Source: Beijerinckiaceae bacterium
GTDB lineage: Bacteria; Pseudomonadota; Alphaproteobacteria; Rhizobiales; Beijerinckiaceae
DNA length: 64,000 bases
Assembly: GCA_027531565.1 (NCBI GenBank)
Contig: JAPZSB010000005.1
Location: 310,001-374,000, forward strand
Direction of reading: 5' to 3'
Both the position numbers and the translations under genes were made by a program. Positions 17,258-26,138 of this stretch are shown here, one piece after another. Each line of letters begins with the position of its first letter. Positions within the stretch are counted from its first letter, which is position 1. The notes under the pieces were generated by a model, which searched no databases, was not told the origin of the DNA, and saw only the letters and a list, made by a program, of their open reading frames with translations.

Positions 17258-18280
17258 TCAGAACACAGCGTGTTCGCCCCGGTCGATCGTCTCCTCGCCC
17301 CGCACCAGCCTTCCGTAGAAAGCCGCCAGCGTATCGGTGCCGGTTTCCGGCGTCGCATCCGCATCGTAGCGGCCGGTGGCCATATCGAGCACCAGCATCG
17401 ATTCCGTCGCGTAGTAGCGCCCGATCCGGGCGAGTTCCGCCTTGGCCGCGAGGCGCGGGCTGAACCGCCCGCCCAGTGACAGCCCGGCGATGATGGCATC
17501 CAGCATGCCGACCGGCACCGACCGGAAACGCGGTTTACGGCCCAAGGCGGCGAACAGAAGCTCGCCCTGCTGCCGTGGCGTCAGCGCGGGGCCGGGCCCG
17601 CCGATCGGCAGGATCCGGTTCCAGCGCGCCTCCTCGTCGAGACATTCCGCCAGATAGGCGGCGAGATCGGCATCGCTGATCGGCTTGCAGGCGGTGAGGG
17701 TGCCATTTCCGAAGATCAGGAAAGGCTTGCCGGCCTGCAACCGGACAAGCTGCCCGGACAGCGACTTGAAATACGCTGTCGGGCGGACGATCGAATGGAT
17801 CAGCCGGGCTTCCCGGAGCTTTCCCTCGAAGGCGAGCTTCGCTTGCTGGAAGGCAAGCAATGGCTTCTGCACGCAGATCGCCGAGAGTAGCACGACCTGC
17901 CGTGTACCCGCCTCCTGCGCGGCGTCGAGGGCGACACAATGGGCCTTGTGGTCGATCGCCCAGGCATCGGCCGGTGCGCCGCTGCGCGAGGCGAGGCACG
18001 AAACCATCGCGTCGAAGCGCTCGCCCCTTACGCCATCGGCCCGCAGCGAGGCCGGGTCGGTCACATCCGCCTGCCGGAGGACGATCCGCCCGGGCAGGCT
18101 GTCAGGCCCGGGCCAGAGCGCGGCAGGCATGGCGGGCGGCTGGCGCACGACCGCAACAACCTCGTGCCCGCGCTCGGCCAGCGCCTGAACCGTGGCCCGG
18201 CCGATCGTGCCGGTTGCCCCGAACATGAGCACGCGCCGGGGAGCGGGCGAGAGCATCGGCCGGGTTCGGGGAGGGGCCAT
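17258..18280 (-). CDS. bciA: Divinyl (bacterio)chlorophyllide a 8-vinyl reductase
   Basis: 340 residues, an NAD(P)-binding NmrA/SDR-like protein with the Rossmann motif MFGATGTIGRATV (about residues 19-31). The stretch LLSAICVQKPLLAFQQAKL and the later SIVRPTAYFKSLSGQ, FGNGTLTACKPISDADLAA and GRYYATESMLVLD are the signature segments shared by BciA and plant DVR. The enzyme reduces the C8 vinyl group of divinyl chlorophyllide or protochlorophyllide with NADPH during (bacterio)chlorophyll synthesis. No other photosynthesis gene lies in the window; many alphaproteobacteria carry bciA outside the main cluster. Annotation by sequence is strong. Confidence 0.9.
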   Translation of the reverse strand: MAPPRTRPMLSPAPRRVLMFGATGTIGRATVQALAERGHEVVAVVRQPPAMPAALWPGPDSLPGRIVLRQADVTDPASLRADGVRGERFDAMVSCLASRSGAPADAWAIDHKAHCVALDAAQEAGTRQVVLLSAICVQKPLLAFQQAKLAFEGKLREARLIHSIVRPTAYFKSLSGQLVRLQAGKPFLIFGNGTLTACKPISDADLAAYLAECLDEEARWNRILPIGGPGPALTPRQQGELLFAALGRKPRFRSVPVGMLDAIIAGLSLGGRFSPRLAAKAELARIGRYYATESMLVLDMATGRYDADATPETGTDTLAAFYGRLVRGEETIDRGEHAVF

Positions 18281-18301
18281 GGAATGCTCCGCAGCAAACG
18301 A

Positions 18302-18326
18302 AAGGGCCGGGACAATCCCGGCCCTT
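18302..18326 (-). terminator. Terminator of the dctPQM operon
   Basis: An 11-bp GC-rich inverted repeat (18302-18312, 18316-18326) with a 3-nt loop, about 30 bp past the dctM stop. On the minus strand the stem ends in UUUCGUUU. Good rho-independent shape with a short U tract. Confidence 0.6.
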
Positions 18327-18355
18327 CGCGTCGGAGTCTAGCAGGCTATCGGCGA

Positions 18356-19684
18356 TCAGCCATAGAGCTTCTCGGGAAGCCAGAGCGCAATCCCGGGGAA
18401 GAGATAGACCAGGATCATTGCCACCAGCACGATCCAGAGGAAAGGCATCACGCCCGAGAAGATCTGGTTGATCGTGACATGTTTCGGCGCCACGCCCTTC
18501 AGGTAGAACGGCGCCATGGCGACCGGTGGCGAGAGGAACGAGGTCTGGATGTTCAGGGCAATCAGGATGCCGAAGAACACCGGATCGACGCCGAATTGCT
18601 GCAGAAGGGGCAGGAAGATCGGCACGAAGATCACGATGATCTCGGTCCATTCCAGCGGCCAGCCGAGCACGAAGATGATCAGCTGCGTCATGATCAGGAA
18701 TACGGTTGGGCTCGGATTGAGCCACGCCATGAAGGTCTTGATCGGCTCATGCCCGCCGAGATACCCGAAAATCGACGAGAAGATGAAGGACCCGACGAAC
18801 AGCCAGCAGACCATGGCCGAGGTCCGGGCGGTGAGATAGACCGAATCCCGGACCTTCACATAGTCGAGCGAACGGTAGAGCGTTGCCAGGACGAGCGCGC
18901 CGATCGAGCCGATCCCGGCCGCTTCTGTCGGCGTGGCAAGGCCGAAGAAGATCGCTCCGAGAACCGACAGGATCAGCAGCGTCAGCGGGAAGAAGCTGAG
19001 AGCCAGCTCCTTGAGGATGACGAGAACCGGAACATTGCGCTCTTCTTCCGGCAGTTTCGGCGCAAGGGACGGATTGAGCATGCACCGCACCAGCACGTAG
19101 AGCATGTAGAGCGATGCCAGCATCAGGCCGGGAAAGAGGGCGGCGGCATAGAGCTTGGGCACCGAGACGCCGGCCGTCGCGCCGTAGAGGATCAGCATGA
19201 CCGAAGGCGGAATGAGGATGCCAAGGCAGCCGCCGGCACAGACGACACCTGCCGAGAGCCGGACATCGTAGCCCGCCCGGAGCATCGCGGGGAAAGCAAG
19301 AAGCCCCATCAGCGTCACCACGGCGCCGACAATGCCGGTCGCGGTCGCGAAGATCGCACAGGTCGCCAGCGTGGCGATGGCCAGCGAACCGGGCAGGAAG
19401 CCGAGGGCCAGTTGGAGGGAGCGGAACAGACGGTCGAGAATATTGGCCCGCTCGATGATGTAGCCCATGAAGACAAAGAGCGGGATCGAGACGAGCACGT
19501 CGTTCGCCATGACGGAATAGGCCCGTTGAACCACCAGCGCAAAGACCGTGTCGCCCATGGCGATGTAGCCGAAGAACACGCCAAGAGCCATGAGCGTGAA
19601 GGCGATCGGAAAGCCCAGCATGATGAAGCCGATGAACAGCACCAGCATCAGCACGCCGAGTTCAGGATTGGTCAGGCCGAACAT
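18356..19684 (-). CDS. dctM: TRAP transporter large permease (DctM)
   Basis: 442 residues and about twelve membrane helices, the ion-coupled translocation subunit of a tripartite ATP-independent periplasmic transporter. Recognisable segments are LFIGFIMLGFPIAFTLMALG at the N-terminus and GGCLGILIPPSVMLILYG in the middle, the conserved GIxIPPS motif of DctM. It overlaps the dctQ stop by one base. It works with DctQ and the binding protein DctP to import an organic acid using the sodium gradient. The subfamily resembles the 2-oxoacid/mannitol/chloroaromatic TRAP group, so a carboxylate substrate is likely. Confidence 0.94.
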   Translation of the reverse strand: MFGLTNPELGVLMLVLFIGFIMLGFPIAFTLMALGVFFGYIAMGDTVFALVVQRAYSVMANDVLVSIPLFVFMGYIIERANILDRLFRSLQLALGFLPGSLAIATLATCAIFATATGIVGAVVTLMGLLAFPAMLRAGYDVRLSAGVVCAGGCLGILIPPSVMLILYGATAGVSVPKLYAAALFPGLMLASLYMLYVLVRCMLNPSLAPKLPEEERNVPVLVILKELALSFFPLTLLILSVLGAIFFGLATPTEAAGIGSIGALVLATLYRSLDYVKVRDSVYLTARTSAMVCWLFVGSFIFSSIFGYLGGHEPIKTFMAWLNPSPTVFLIMTQLIIFVLGWPLEWTEIIVIFVPIFLPLLQQFGVDPVFFGILIALNIQTSFLSPPVAMAPFYLKGVAPKHVTINQIFSGVMPFLWIVLVAMILVYLFPGIALWLPEKLYG

Positions 19685-20364
19685 TACGCATTCCCCTTGG
19701 CGGCGGCTTCAGCCTGTTCGAGGATCAGTTTCTCGGTTTCCTCGACATCCGAGAGACGTTGCGGCCATTCCCCGGTCCGGAGGCAGACAATGCATCGCGT
19801 CACCTCGGCAACGCCCTGCAGCACCATCAGGCCACCGACAATCGGGATCAGCGCCTTGAAATGGTAGAGCGGCGGCCCGTTCGGCGAATTGGAGGAATGC
19901 TCCTTGATGATCCAAGAGAAGGAAGCAAACGTGAAGCCGGCATAGCAGAGCGCCAGGATGCCAGGGAAGAAGAACAGGAAATAGAGGACGAGATCCAGAG
20001 CAGCTTGCCGTTTCACAGGCCATTGCCGATAGAGGAAATCACCGCGGACATGGCCGTTGCGGGCCAGGGCATAGGGGCCGGCCAGCATGAAGAGCGTGCC
20101 GTAGAGAATGTAGCTCGCGTCGAAGGCCCATTCCGTGGGCGCCCGCATCACATACCGGGCGAACACTTCATAGCCCATGGCGAAAGTGAGGATGAGGATC
20201 GCCCATGCGCCGGTCTTGCCAACCGCCGTCGACAGCCGGTCAACCGCATGCAGCATCGTGTCGAGCGTGAGATTCCGGCGATTGATGAAGGCAATCACCC
20301 CGAGATAGAGCACCACGGTGCCGATCAGCGTCAGCAGGATGCCCAGCAATTCCTTTGAAACCAA
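19684..20364 (-). CDS. dctQ: TRAP transporter small permease (DctQ)
   Basis: 226 residues, longer than the common 160-180, because of an extra N-terminal helix (about residues 7-28) before the four-helix DctQ core; the core contains EVFARYVMRAPTEWAFDASY, the conserved DctQ region. Enlarged DctQ proteins accompany the 2-oxoacid-type TRAP subfamily. It lies between dctP and dctM; the gap to dctP holds a strong hairpin, while dctM follows with a one-base overlap. It scaffolds DctM for interaction with DctP. Confidence 0.9.
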   Translation of the reverse strand: MVSKELLGILLTLIGTVVLYLGVIAFINRRNLTLDTMLHAVDRLSTAVGKTGAWAILILTFAMGYEVFARYVMRAPTEWAFDASYILYGTLFMLAGPYALARNGHVRGDFLYRQWPVKRQAALDLVLYFLFFFPGILALCYAGFTFASFSWIIKEHSSNSPNGPPLYHFKALIPIVGGLMVLQGVAEVTRCIVCLRTGEWPQRLSDVEETEKLILEQAEAAAKGNA

Positions 20365-20393
20365 CGTCAGCCCCCCTGAATCCGCAGGTTTTC

Positions 20394-20428
20394 GTCAAAA
20401 AGAGACCCGGCAGGCAAGCCTGCCGGGT
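20394..20428 (-). terminator. Intercistronic hairpin (attenuator) between dctP and dctQ
   Basis: A perfect 11-bp inverted repeat (20405-20415, 20418-20428) with a 2-nt loop is followed on the minus strand by a run of five U (20399-20395). It sits between the dctP stop and the dctQ start. It fits a partial terminator or mRNA 3' stabiliser that gives excess binding protein over permease. Confidence 0.7.
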
Positions 20429-20448
20429 ACAGGATCAGGTGACGGCGA

Positions 20449-21564
20449 TCAGCCCTTGCTGAAATGGGCGGCAGCCATCGCGCGCGGCGGCGTGTTGGTG
20501 CGCTCGTAGGCGAGCGTGCGCTTGGTCCACGCCTTCTGGCTGTCGACGACCTTCTTGAAGAAGGCATTCTCGGCAGAAAGCTTGTCAATGACCTTTGTCC
20601 AGGCGTTGAGCTGCGCCTGCAGCACGGCATCCGGCGTCTCGATGATGTTCACGCCCTTCGCTTTCAGCCCTTCCATGTCCTTGGAATAGCGATCAAGCGC
20701 CTTCCAGAGCATGTCCGACGAGGCCGATTCCGCCGCGTAGCGGACGATCGACTTCAGTTCCGCCGGCAGCGCCTCGAACTTCGCCTTGTTGAAGATGACT
20801 TCGAAGGCTTCCGCGTCCTGATGGAAGGAGCGCATCATGTAGACCTTCGACACGTCCTGGAAGCCGAGCAGCGAATCCGACGACGGATTGTTGAACTCCG
20901 CCCCGTCGATCACGCCACGTTCCAGGGCCGGAACGATTTCGCCGCCGGCCAGGATGGTGACGGCCGCGCCCATTTCGCGCATCAGGTCGGCGGCGAGGCC
21001 GACGGTGCGGTACTTGAGGCCCTTGAAGTCATCGGCGGTCTTGATTTCCTTCTTGAACCAGCCGAGCGGCTGGCAGGGCATCGGACCCGTCAGGAAGCCG
21101 ACAAGGTTGAGCTTCAGGATGCCGCCCACCAGCTCGTTATACAGTTCGTAGCCGCCGCCATACTTCATCCAGCCGAGGAAGCTGTTGGCATCCCAGCCGA
21201 GAGCCGGCGGCGTGCCGAACAGCGAGAAGGCCTTGTTCTTGCCGTACCAGTAGGCGCAGACACCATGGCCGCCATCGAGAATGCCGGCATTGACGGCATC
21301 CTGCAGCTGGAAGGCCGGGACGACAGTGCCGGCCGCCAGAACCTCGAGCTTCAGCCGATTGCCGGCCATTTCGTTGACACGGTTCGCGAAATCCTGCGCG
21401 AACTCATGGAAGATATCCTTGGTCGGCCAGGTCGACTGGAACTTCCAGTTCACGGTCTGCGCGCGGCTGACCTGCGGCATGGCCACGGTCGCGGCGCCAC
21501 CGGCTGCAAGGCCCGTCACGAAGCGGCGGCGGCTCGTCGATTTGGTCTTGGTCACGTCGGTCAT
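20449..21564 (-). CDS. dctP: TRAP transporter substrate-binding protein (DctP family)
   Basis: 371 residues from the ATG at 21564 (AGGAG with 6-bp spacing). An N-terminal twin-arginine signal (TSRRRF followed by a hydrophobic Ala/Gly stretch ending VSRAQ) indicates Tat export. The core GLKYRTVGLAADLMREMGA and GGEIVPALERGVIDGAEF is the ligand-binding signature of the 2-oxoacid-type TRAP proteins, with the Arg that contacts the carboxylate. First gene of dctP-dctQ-dctM. The ligand is probably an organic or keto acid, but not identifiable. It begins about 155 bp after the BKACE gene on the same strand, so it likely has its own promoter. Confidence 0.92.
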   Translation of the reverse strand: MTDVTKTKSTSRRRFVTGLAAGGAATVAMPQVSRAQTVNWKFQSTWPTKDIFHEFAQDFANRVNEMAGNRLKLEVLAAGTVVPAFQLQDAVNAGILDGGHGVCAYWYGKNKAFSLFGTPPALGWDANSFLGWMKYGGGYELYNELVGGILKLNLVGFLTGPMPCQPLGWFKKEIKTADDFKGLKYRTVGLAADLMREMGAAVTILAGGEIVPALERGVIDGAEFNNPSSDSLLGFQDVSKVYMMRSFHQDAEAFEVIFNKAKFEALPAELKSIVRYAAESASSDMLWKALDRYSKDMEGLKAKGVNIIETPDAVLQAQLNAWTKVIDKLSAENAFFKKVVDSQKAWTKRTLAYERTNTPPRAMAAAHFSKG

Positions 21565-21721
21565 CTTCCTCTCCTCAAAGCTCGGCATTTTGATGCCGTA
21601 TTGGTCCTTGCGGACAGGATAAGGCGCGACCGGCAGGGATCAAGGCCTCCGCGGCACGATAATCTGAATAATGAATTTTTTTTGGATACCGTGTGCCCGG
21701 AATGAACACGAAGCCGCGCTG

Positions 21722-22654
21722 TCAGAACGCGACCTTGTCAGCCCCTTTCAGCTTCAGGATCTCCCGCGCATCCGCCGGGCTGGCCACTTCAAGCCCGAGC
21801 CCCTCGATGATCTGCCGCGCGGCACGTACCTGCTGGGCGTTGGATTCAGCAAGCCGGCCCGGCCCGATCCAGAGCGAATCCTCGAGGCCGACGCGCAGGT
21901 TACCTCCCATCGATACGGCCATCGCGGCAATGGCGAGCTGGTTGCGGCCGGCACCGAGGACCGACCAATGGCAATCATCGCCGAAGAGGCGGTCGACCGT
22001 GCGCTTCATATGGGCAACGTCCTCCGGATGGCCGCCGATCCCGCCGAGAATCCCGAAGACCGACTGGACGAAGAAGGGCGGCTTGACGAGCCCGCGATCC
22101 ACGAAATGCGCCAGCGTGTAGAGATGCCCGATATCGTAGCACTCGATCTCGAACCGCGTGCCGTTCTCGGCGCAGGTGGTCAGGATGTTCTCGATATCCT
22201 GGAAGGTATTCTTGAAGATCCGGTCCTTTGATCCTTCAAGATAGGGCCGCTCCCAGTCATGCTTGAACTCCCTGAAGCGGCCCAGCATCGGATAGAGCCC
22301 GAAATTCATCGAGCCCATGTTGAGCGAGGCGACCTCGGGCTTGAACACCGCACACGGCCGGAGTCGTTCCTCGACCAGCATGGTCGGCGCGCCGCCCGTG
22401 GTGATGTTGATCACGCAATCCGAACGCTGCTTGATGATCGGCAGGAACTTGGCAAACGCCTCGGGTGACTGGTCGGGCTGGCCCGTCACGGGATTGCGGG
22501 CATGGACATGGACCAGCGCCGCGCCGGCCTCGGCGGCGCCCACCGCCGCATCGATAATTTCCTCCGGTGTCACCGGCAGATGCGGCGACATGGACGGGGT
22601 GTGGATCGCACCGGTCACGGCACAGGTGATGAGGACCTTGCGGTTCTTGCTCAT
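21722..22654 (-). CDS. Beta-keto acid cleavage enzyme (BKACE family, former DUF849)
   Basis: 310 residues of the BKACE fold. Zn ligands are visible in LVHVHARNP (two His, about residue 49) and the C-terminal GLEDSLW motif supplies the catalytic/metal Glu. BKACE enzymes condense a beta-keto acid with acetyl-CoA and release acetoacetate plus a new acyl-CoA; known substrates include 3-keto-5-aminohexanoate and dehydrocarnitine. The gene follows a beta-hydroxyacid dehydrogenase by 2 bp, so the pair can oxidise a 3-hydroxyacid and cleave it. The dehydrogenase most resembles carnitine/gulonate-type enzymes, so quaternary amine or sugar-acid substrates are candidates. Confidence 0.9.
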   Translation of the reverse strand: MSKNRKVLITCAVTGAIHTPSMSPHLPVTPEEIIDAAVGAAEAGAALVHVHARNPVTGQPDQSPEAFAKFLPIIKQRSDCVINITTGGAPTMLVEERLRPCAVFKPEVASLNMGSMNFGLYPMLGRFREFKHDWERPYLEGSKDRIFKNTFQDIENILTTCAENGTRFEIECYDIGHLYTLAHFVDRGLVKPPFFVQSVFGILGGIGGHPEDVAHMKRTVDRLFGDDCHWSVLGAGRNQLAIAAMAVSMGGNLRVGLEDSLWIGPGRLAESNAQQVRAARQIIEGLGLEVASPADAREILKLKGADKVAF

Positions 22655-22656
22655 GA

Positions 22657-23610
22657 TCAGGCTCCCGAGGGTTTGCGCTTGGCGTTGCGTTTATGCGCCT
22701 TGAGCGCCGCCAGCCGGGTATCGCGCCAATCCGATACCCGCTTGACGGCCTCCGGCGAAGGCATCTCGCCCCATTCCGCGAGGATCCGGCCGACATTCGT
22801 CTCGCCGAACGGATCACCGCCCTGGCATTCCTCGGCAATCCGGGTGAGGGAAGGGCCATAGCGGCGGCAATAATCCCCGATCCCGCCGGGGGCGTTGAGT
22901 TCGATCGTCTCGAACGGACCCATGAAGGACCAGCGCAGGCCAAGGCCGTCCTTGATCGTCTTGTCGAGGTCCTGCGGCGAGCAGATGCCGGAGCCGACAA
23001 TCCGGAACGCCTCGGCGAGCAACACGGCCTGCAGCCGGTTCAGCACGAAACCGGGATGCTCCTTCCGCAGGATGATCGGCACCTGCTTCGCCTTCTCGTA
23101 GATCCGTTTGGCCCGGGCGAGCACCGCCGCCGAGGTCCACGGCGCGGGCGCAAGCTCGACAATCGGCACGAGATGCGGCGGGTTGACCGGATGCGCGACG
23201 AGGCAGCGATGCCGGCCCTTCAGCCCCTCCGCGAAACGCGAGGCGATGATGAAACTGGTCGAGGAAGCGAGGATGCAGGAACGCGGCGCCAGCCGGTCCA
23301 TCTCGGCAAAAAGCGCCTGCTTGGCTTCGACCGTTTCTGGCCCGTTCTCCTGCGCCAGTGCCGCACCCTTGAGCGCATCGGCCAGGTCCTTGGCCACACG
23401 GATCCGGGCAATCGCGGCCTTCGGATCCTCGACAAGGCCGAATCCGGCCAGCTCGCGCAGGTTTCGGCCGATATGTGCCCGGGCCTTGGTGGCGACGCCG
23501 GGCACGACGTCATACAGGGCCACGTCGAACCCATTGCCGGCAAACACCGTGGCCCAGGCCCGCCCGATCAGGCCCGAGCCGACAATCGCAATCTTGTCCG
23601 TCACAACCAC
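22657..23610 (-). CDS. 3-hydroxyacyl-CoA dehydrogenase-family enzyme (L-carnitine / L-gulonate 3-dehydrogenase-like)
   Basis: 317 residues with an N-terminal NAD motif IAIVGSGLIGRAWATVFA and the family catalytic region VAHPVNPPHLVPIVELAP, HPGFVLNRLQ and GLGLRWSFMGPFETIELNAPGG. These segments match the lambda-crystallin (L-gulonate 3-dehydrogenase) and L-carnitine dehydrogenase branch, which oxidises free 3-hydroxyacids rather than CoA esters. No thioesterase domain is fused. It overlaps the end of the liv fusion gene by 10 bp and precedes BKACE by 2 bp, tying import, oxidation and cleavage together. Which 3-hydroxyacid is used cannot be told by sequence alone. Confidence 0.85.
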   Translation of the reverse strand: MVVTDKIAIVGSGLIGRAWATVFAGNGFDVALYDVVPGVATKARAHIGRNLRELAGFGLVEDPKAAIARIRVAKDLADALKGAALAQENGPETVEAKQALFAEMDRLAPRSCILASSTSFIIASRFAEGLKGRHRCLVAHPVNPPHLVPIVELAPAPWTSAAVLARAKRIYEKAKQVPIILRKEHPGFVLNRLQAVLLAEAFRIVGSGICSPQDLDKTIKDGLGLRWSFMGPFETIELNAPGGIGDYCRRYGPSLTRIAEECQGGDPFGETNVGRILAEWGEMPSPEAVKRVSDWRDTRLAALKAHKRNAKRKPSGA

Positions 23611-26129
23611 AGAACCTTTCTGCGCAAGTCGAGATCATCCAGCAGGGCCTTGCACGGCCCGGTATGCGTGACGGCCCCGCGTTCGAGCACCACCGCCCGG
23701 TCCGACAGGGCAAGGGCGAGATCGAGATGGTGATCGACGATGATGATGGCGATCTCCTGCCGCAACTTGTCGAAGGCCTCGAACAGCTCCTCGACAATGG
23801 CCGGAGCCAGCCCCTCGAACGGCTCGTCAAGCAGCAGGATGCACGTATCGCCGGTCAGGGCGCGGGCAACGGCGACCATCTGCTGCTCGCCGCCCGAGAG
23901 ATAGTCCGCCGGCGAAAGCCAGCGTTCGCGGATGCGCGGGAAGAAGGAGAACACCTTGTCCTCGTCCCAGAACGTGCCGGCGCCGTTGCGCCGCTTCAGG
24001 CGGCCGAGTTCCATGTTTTCCTTGACGCTCATCCCGGCGAAGAGGCCACGGCCCTGCGGCACGTAGGATACGCCCTGCCGGGTGATCTGCGCCGAACTCA
24101 GCCCGTCGAGACGCGTCTCGCCCAGCCGGATCGAACCCGAAGCCGGTGGCGCGATGCCCACCAGCGTCTTGAGCAGGGTGGACTTGCCGGCCCCGTTCCG
24201 GCCCAGCAGGGCGACGATCTCGTTCCGGTGCACCTCCAGCGCCACATCCCGCAGGATATGGCTCTTGCCATAGAAGGTGTTCACGCCCTCGAGCGCGAGC
24301 AGGGTCTCCTCCCGGGCCGCACTTGCCCTTGGCTTGGCGGCGAGGGCATGGCTGCCCGAGCCGATATAGACCTCCTGCACGCGCGGCGATGTGCGCGCCG
24401 TCTCGACAGTGCCGTCGACAAGCACGGTCCCCTCATTCATGACCGTGACATGGTCCGCGATCTGGAAGACACGGTCGATATCATGTTCGACCAGCAGCAC
24501 CGGCAGGTCGGCAGAGATCGCCTTGATGAGCTGCCCGACGCGCTCGCGTTCGGCCGCCGCGAGGCCCGCAAGCGGCTCGTCGAGCAGCAGGATGCGCGGC
24601 TTGGTCGCGAGGGCGAGCGACATGTCCAGCAGGCGCTGGCCGCCATAACTGAGAGAGCCGGCTTCGGCATCCTCGACGCCGGCAAGGCCCATCGTGCGGA
24701 GCACGCTGATGCATTCGGCATTGACGGCCTGGAGCGCCTGGGCCGGGCGCCAGGGATCAAATGCCTGCGGGGACCGGGCCTGGCAGGCCAGCCGGACATT
24801 CTCCTCGACCGACAGGCCCGGGAAGAGATTGGTGATCTGGAACGATCGGCCGATCCCCGCCTGCGTCAGGGCTTCCGGCGACAGGCCGGACACCACGCGG
24901 CCCGCGAGGCGAACCTCGCCTTCGTGAAGCGGGAACAGTCCCGAGATCAGGTTGAAGGCGGTGGTCTTGCCAGCCCCGTTCGGTCCGATCAGCGCGTGCA
25001 GGCTTCGGTCCCGTACGTCGAAACTGACGCCCTGGACCGCCTTGATGCCCCCGAAATGCCGGACCATGCCCCTGGCCTGAAGCACCGGGCCATCGCCGAG
25101 GAGGGAATCCGGCTTCAGGAAATTCGGCAGCGTGACCGCCCCGGCCTGCCGCGCCGACATGGCCGCGTCCTGCACCACGACTTTGCGGAAAGGCCGGAGC
25201 AGCCGCTCGGCCATGCCAACGAGGCCGGTCGGGGAGAACAGGATGAAGGCGACGAACAGCAGCCCGAACCAGAGCAGCCAGTTCTCGGTGAGGCTGGAGA
25301 GATAGTCGCGGAAAATGACGAAGAACAGCGCACCGAGCGCCGGCCCGAGGAAGGACCGCATGCCTCCGATCACCACCATGGCCAGCAATTCGCCCGAGAA
25401 CGCCACCGAGATCGGCTCGGCTGAGGTCATGCGGTTGTTGAACAGCAGCAAGGTGCCGGCAAGCCCTGTCAGGCTGGCCGAGATCACGAAGGCGAGCAGC
25501 TTGTAGCGGTCGACGGCGTAACCGATGAACCGGGCGCGCTGCTCGTTCTCGCGGATTGCGACCAGCGTCGTCCCGACGGGCGAGCGGTGGAAGCGCCAGA
25601 GGATGTAGACGACGATCATCCCGATCGTTGCGACCAGCGTGTAGAAATTCTGCGCCTGCTCGAAATCGATGCCGCCGAAGAGCGGCCGCTTGATCCCGCC
25701 CAACCCGTCCTCGCCGCCGGTCACGGCGGTCCAACGGAAGGCGATGGAATAGAGCATCGCCGCCAGAGCCAGCGTCAGCAGCGAGAAATAAACGCCGCGC
25801 CGCCGGAGGATCAGCGCGCCGAACACGGTCGCGACCACCGCGACCAGCGCGACGGCGCCGAGGATCGGCAGCAGGAAATGGCCGGGCAGCACCTCCCGTT
25901 GCAGAAGCCCGGCCGCATAGGCGGCAAGCCCGAACCACGCTCCATGGCCGAACGAGACGAGCCCGGTCGTCCCGACGAGGATATTCAGCGCCATGCACGC
26001 CATGGCGAAAACCACGACCTCGGTTGCCGAGGTGGTGCCGAGCCCGATCGCCCGCATGAAAACCGGCAGTGCCAGCAGCATGACGGCGGCGATGACGAGG
26101 GGGAGGCGCTCACGCAGGAAGGCAGGCAT
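23601..26129 (-). CDS. Fused branched-chain-type ABC transporter: permease (LivM) + two ATPases (LivG, LivF)
   Basis: One 842-residue reading frame carries three normally separate subunits. Residues 1-310 are a LivM-like permease with about nine helices. Residues 348-590 are a LivG-like ATPase (Walker A GPNGAGKT at 382, signature LSYGGQ at 493, Walker B LLLDEP, H-loop EHD). Residues 609-842 are a LivF-like ATPase (Walker A GRNGAGKST at 643, signature LSGGEQQ at 744, Walker B, VDHH). Linkers at about 311-347 and 591-608 are hydrophilic. It overlaps the dehydrogenase gene and follows livH by 9 bp. LivM-LivG fusions are known; this triple fusion is less usual. Confidence 0.92.
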   Translation of the reverse strand: MPAFLRERLPLVIAAVMLLALPVFMRAIGLGTTSATEVVVFAMACMALNILVGTTGLVSFGHGAWFGLAAYAAGLLQREVLPGHFLLPILGAVALVAVVATVFGALILRRRGVYFSLLTLALAAMLYSIAFRWTAVTGGEDGLGGIKRPLFGGIDFEQAQNFYTLVATIGMIVVYILWRFHRSPVGTTLVAIRENEQRARFIGYAVDRYKLLAFVISASLTGLAGTLLLFNNRMTSAEPISVAFSGELLAMVVIGGMRSFLGPALGALFFVIFRDYLSSLTENWLLWFGLLFVAFILFSPTGLVGMAERLLRPFRKVVVQDAAMSARQAGAVTLPNFLKPDSLLGDGPVLQARGMVRHFGGIKAVQGVSFDVRDRSLHALIGPNGAGKTTAFNLISGLFPLHEGEVRLAGRVVSGLSPEALTQAGIGRSFQITNLFPGLSVEENVRLACQARSPQAFDPWRPAQALQAVNAECISVLRTMGLAGVEDAEAGSLSYGGQRLLDMSLALATKPRILLLDEPLAGLAAAERERVGQLIKAISADLPVLLVEHDIDRVFQIADHVTVMNEGTVLVDGTVETARTSPRVQEVYIGSGSHALAAKPRASAAREETLLALEGVNTFYGKSHILRDVALEVHRNEIVALLGRNGAGKSTLLKTLVGIAPPASGSIRLGETRLDGLSSAQITRQGVSYVPQGRGLFAGMSVKENMELGRLKRRNGAGTFWDEDKVFSFFPRIRERWLSPADYLSGGEQQMVAVARALTGDTCILLLDEPFEGLAPAIVEELFEAFDKLRQEIAIIIVDHHLDLALALSDRAVVLERGAVTHTGPCKALLDDLDLRRKVLWL

Positions 26130-26138
26130 CGGGCGGCC

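Noticed and set aside
17939-19867. 642-codon plus-strand frame opposite dctM
   Set aside because: Low-complexity His/Glu/Arg-rich translation antisense to a strongly conserved membrane protein.
23475-25424. 649-codon plus-strand frame opposite the liv fusion
   Set aside because: Antisense to the liv ATPases with intact motifs; no recognisable domain.
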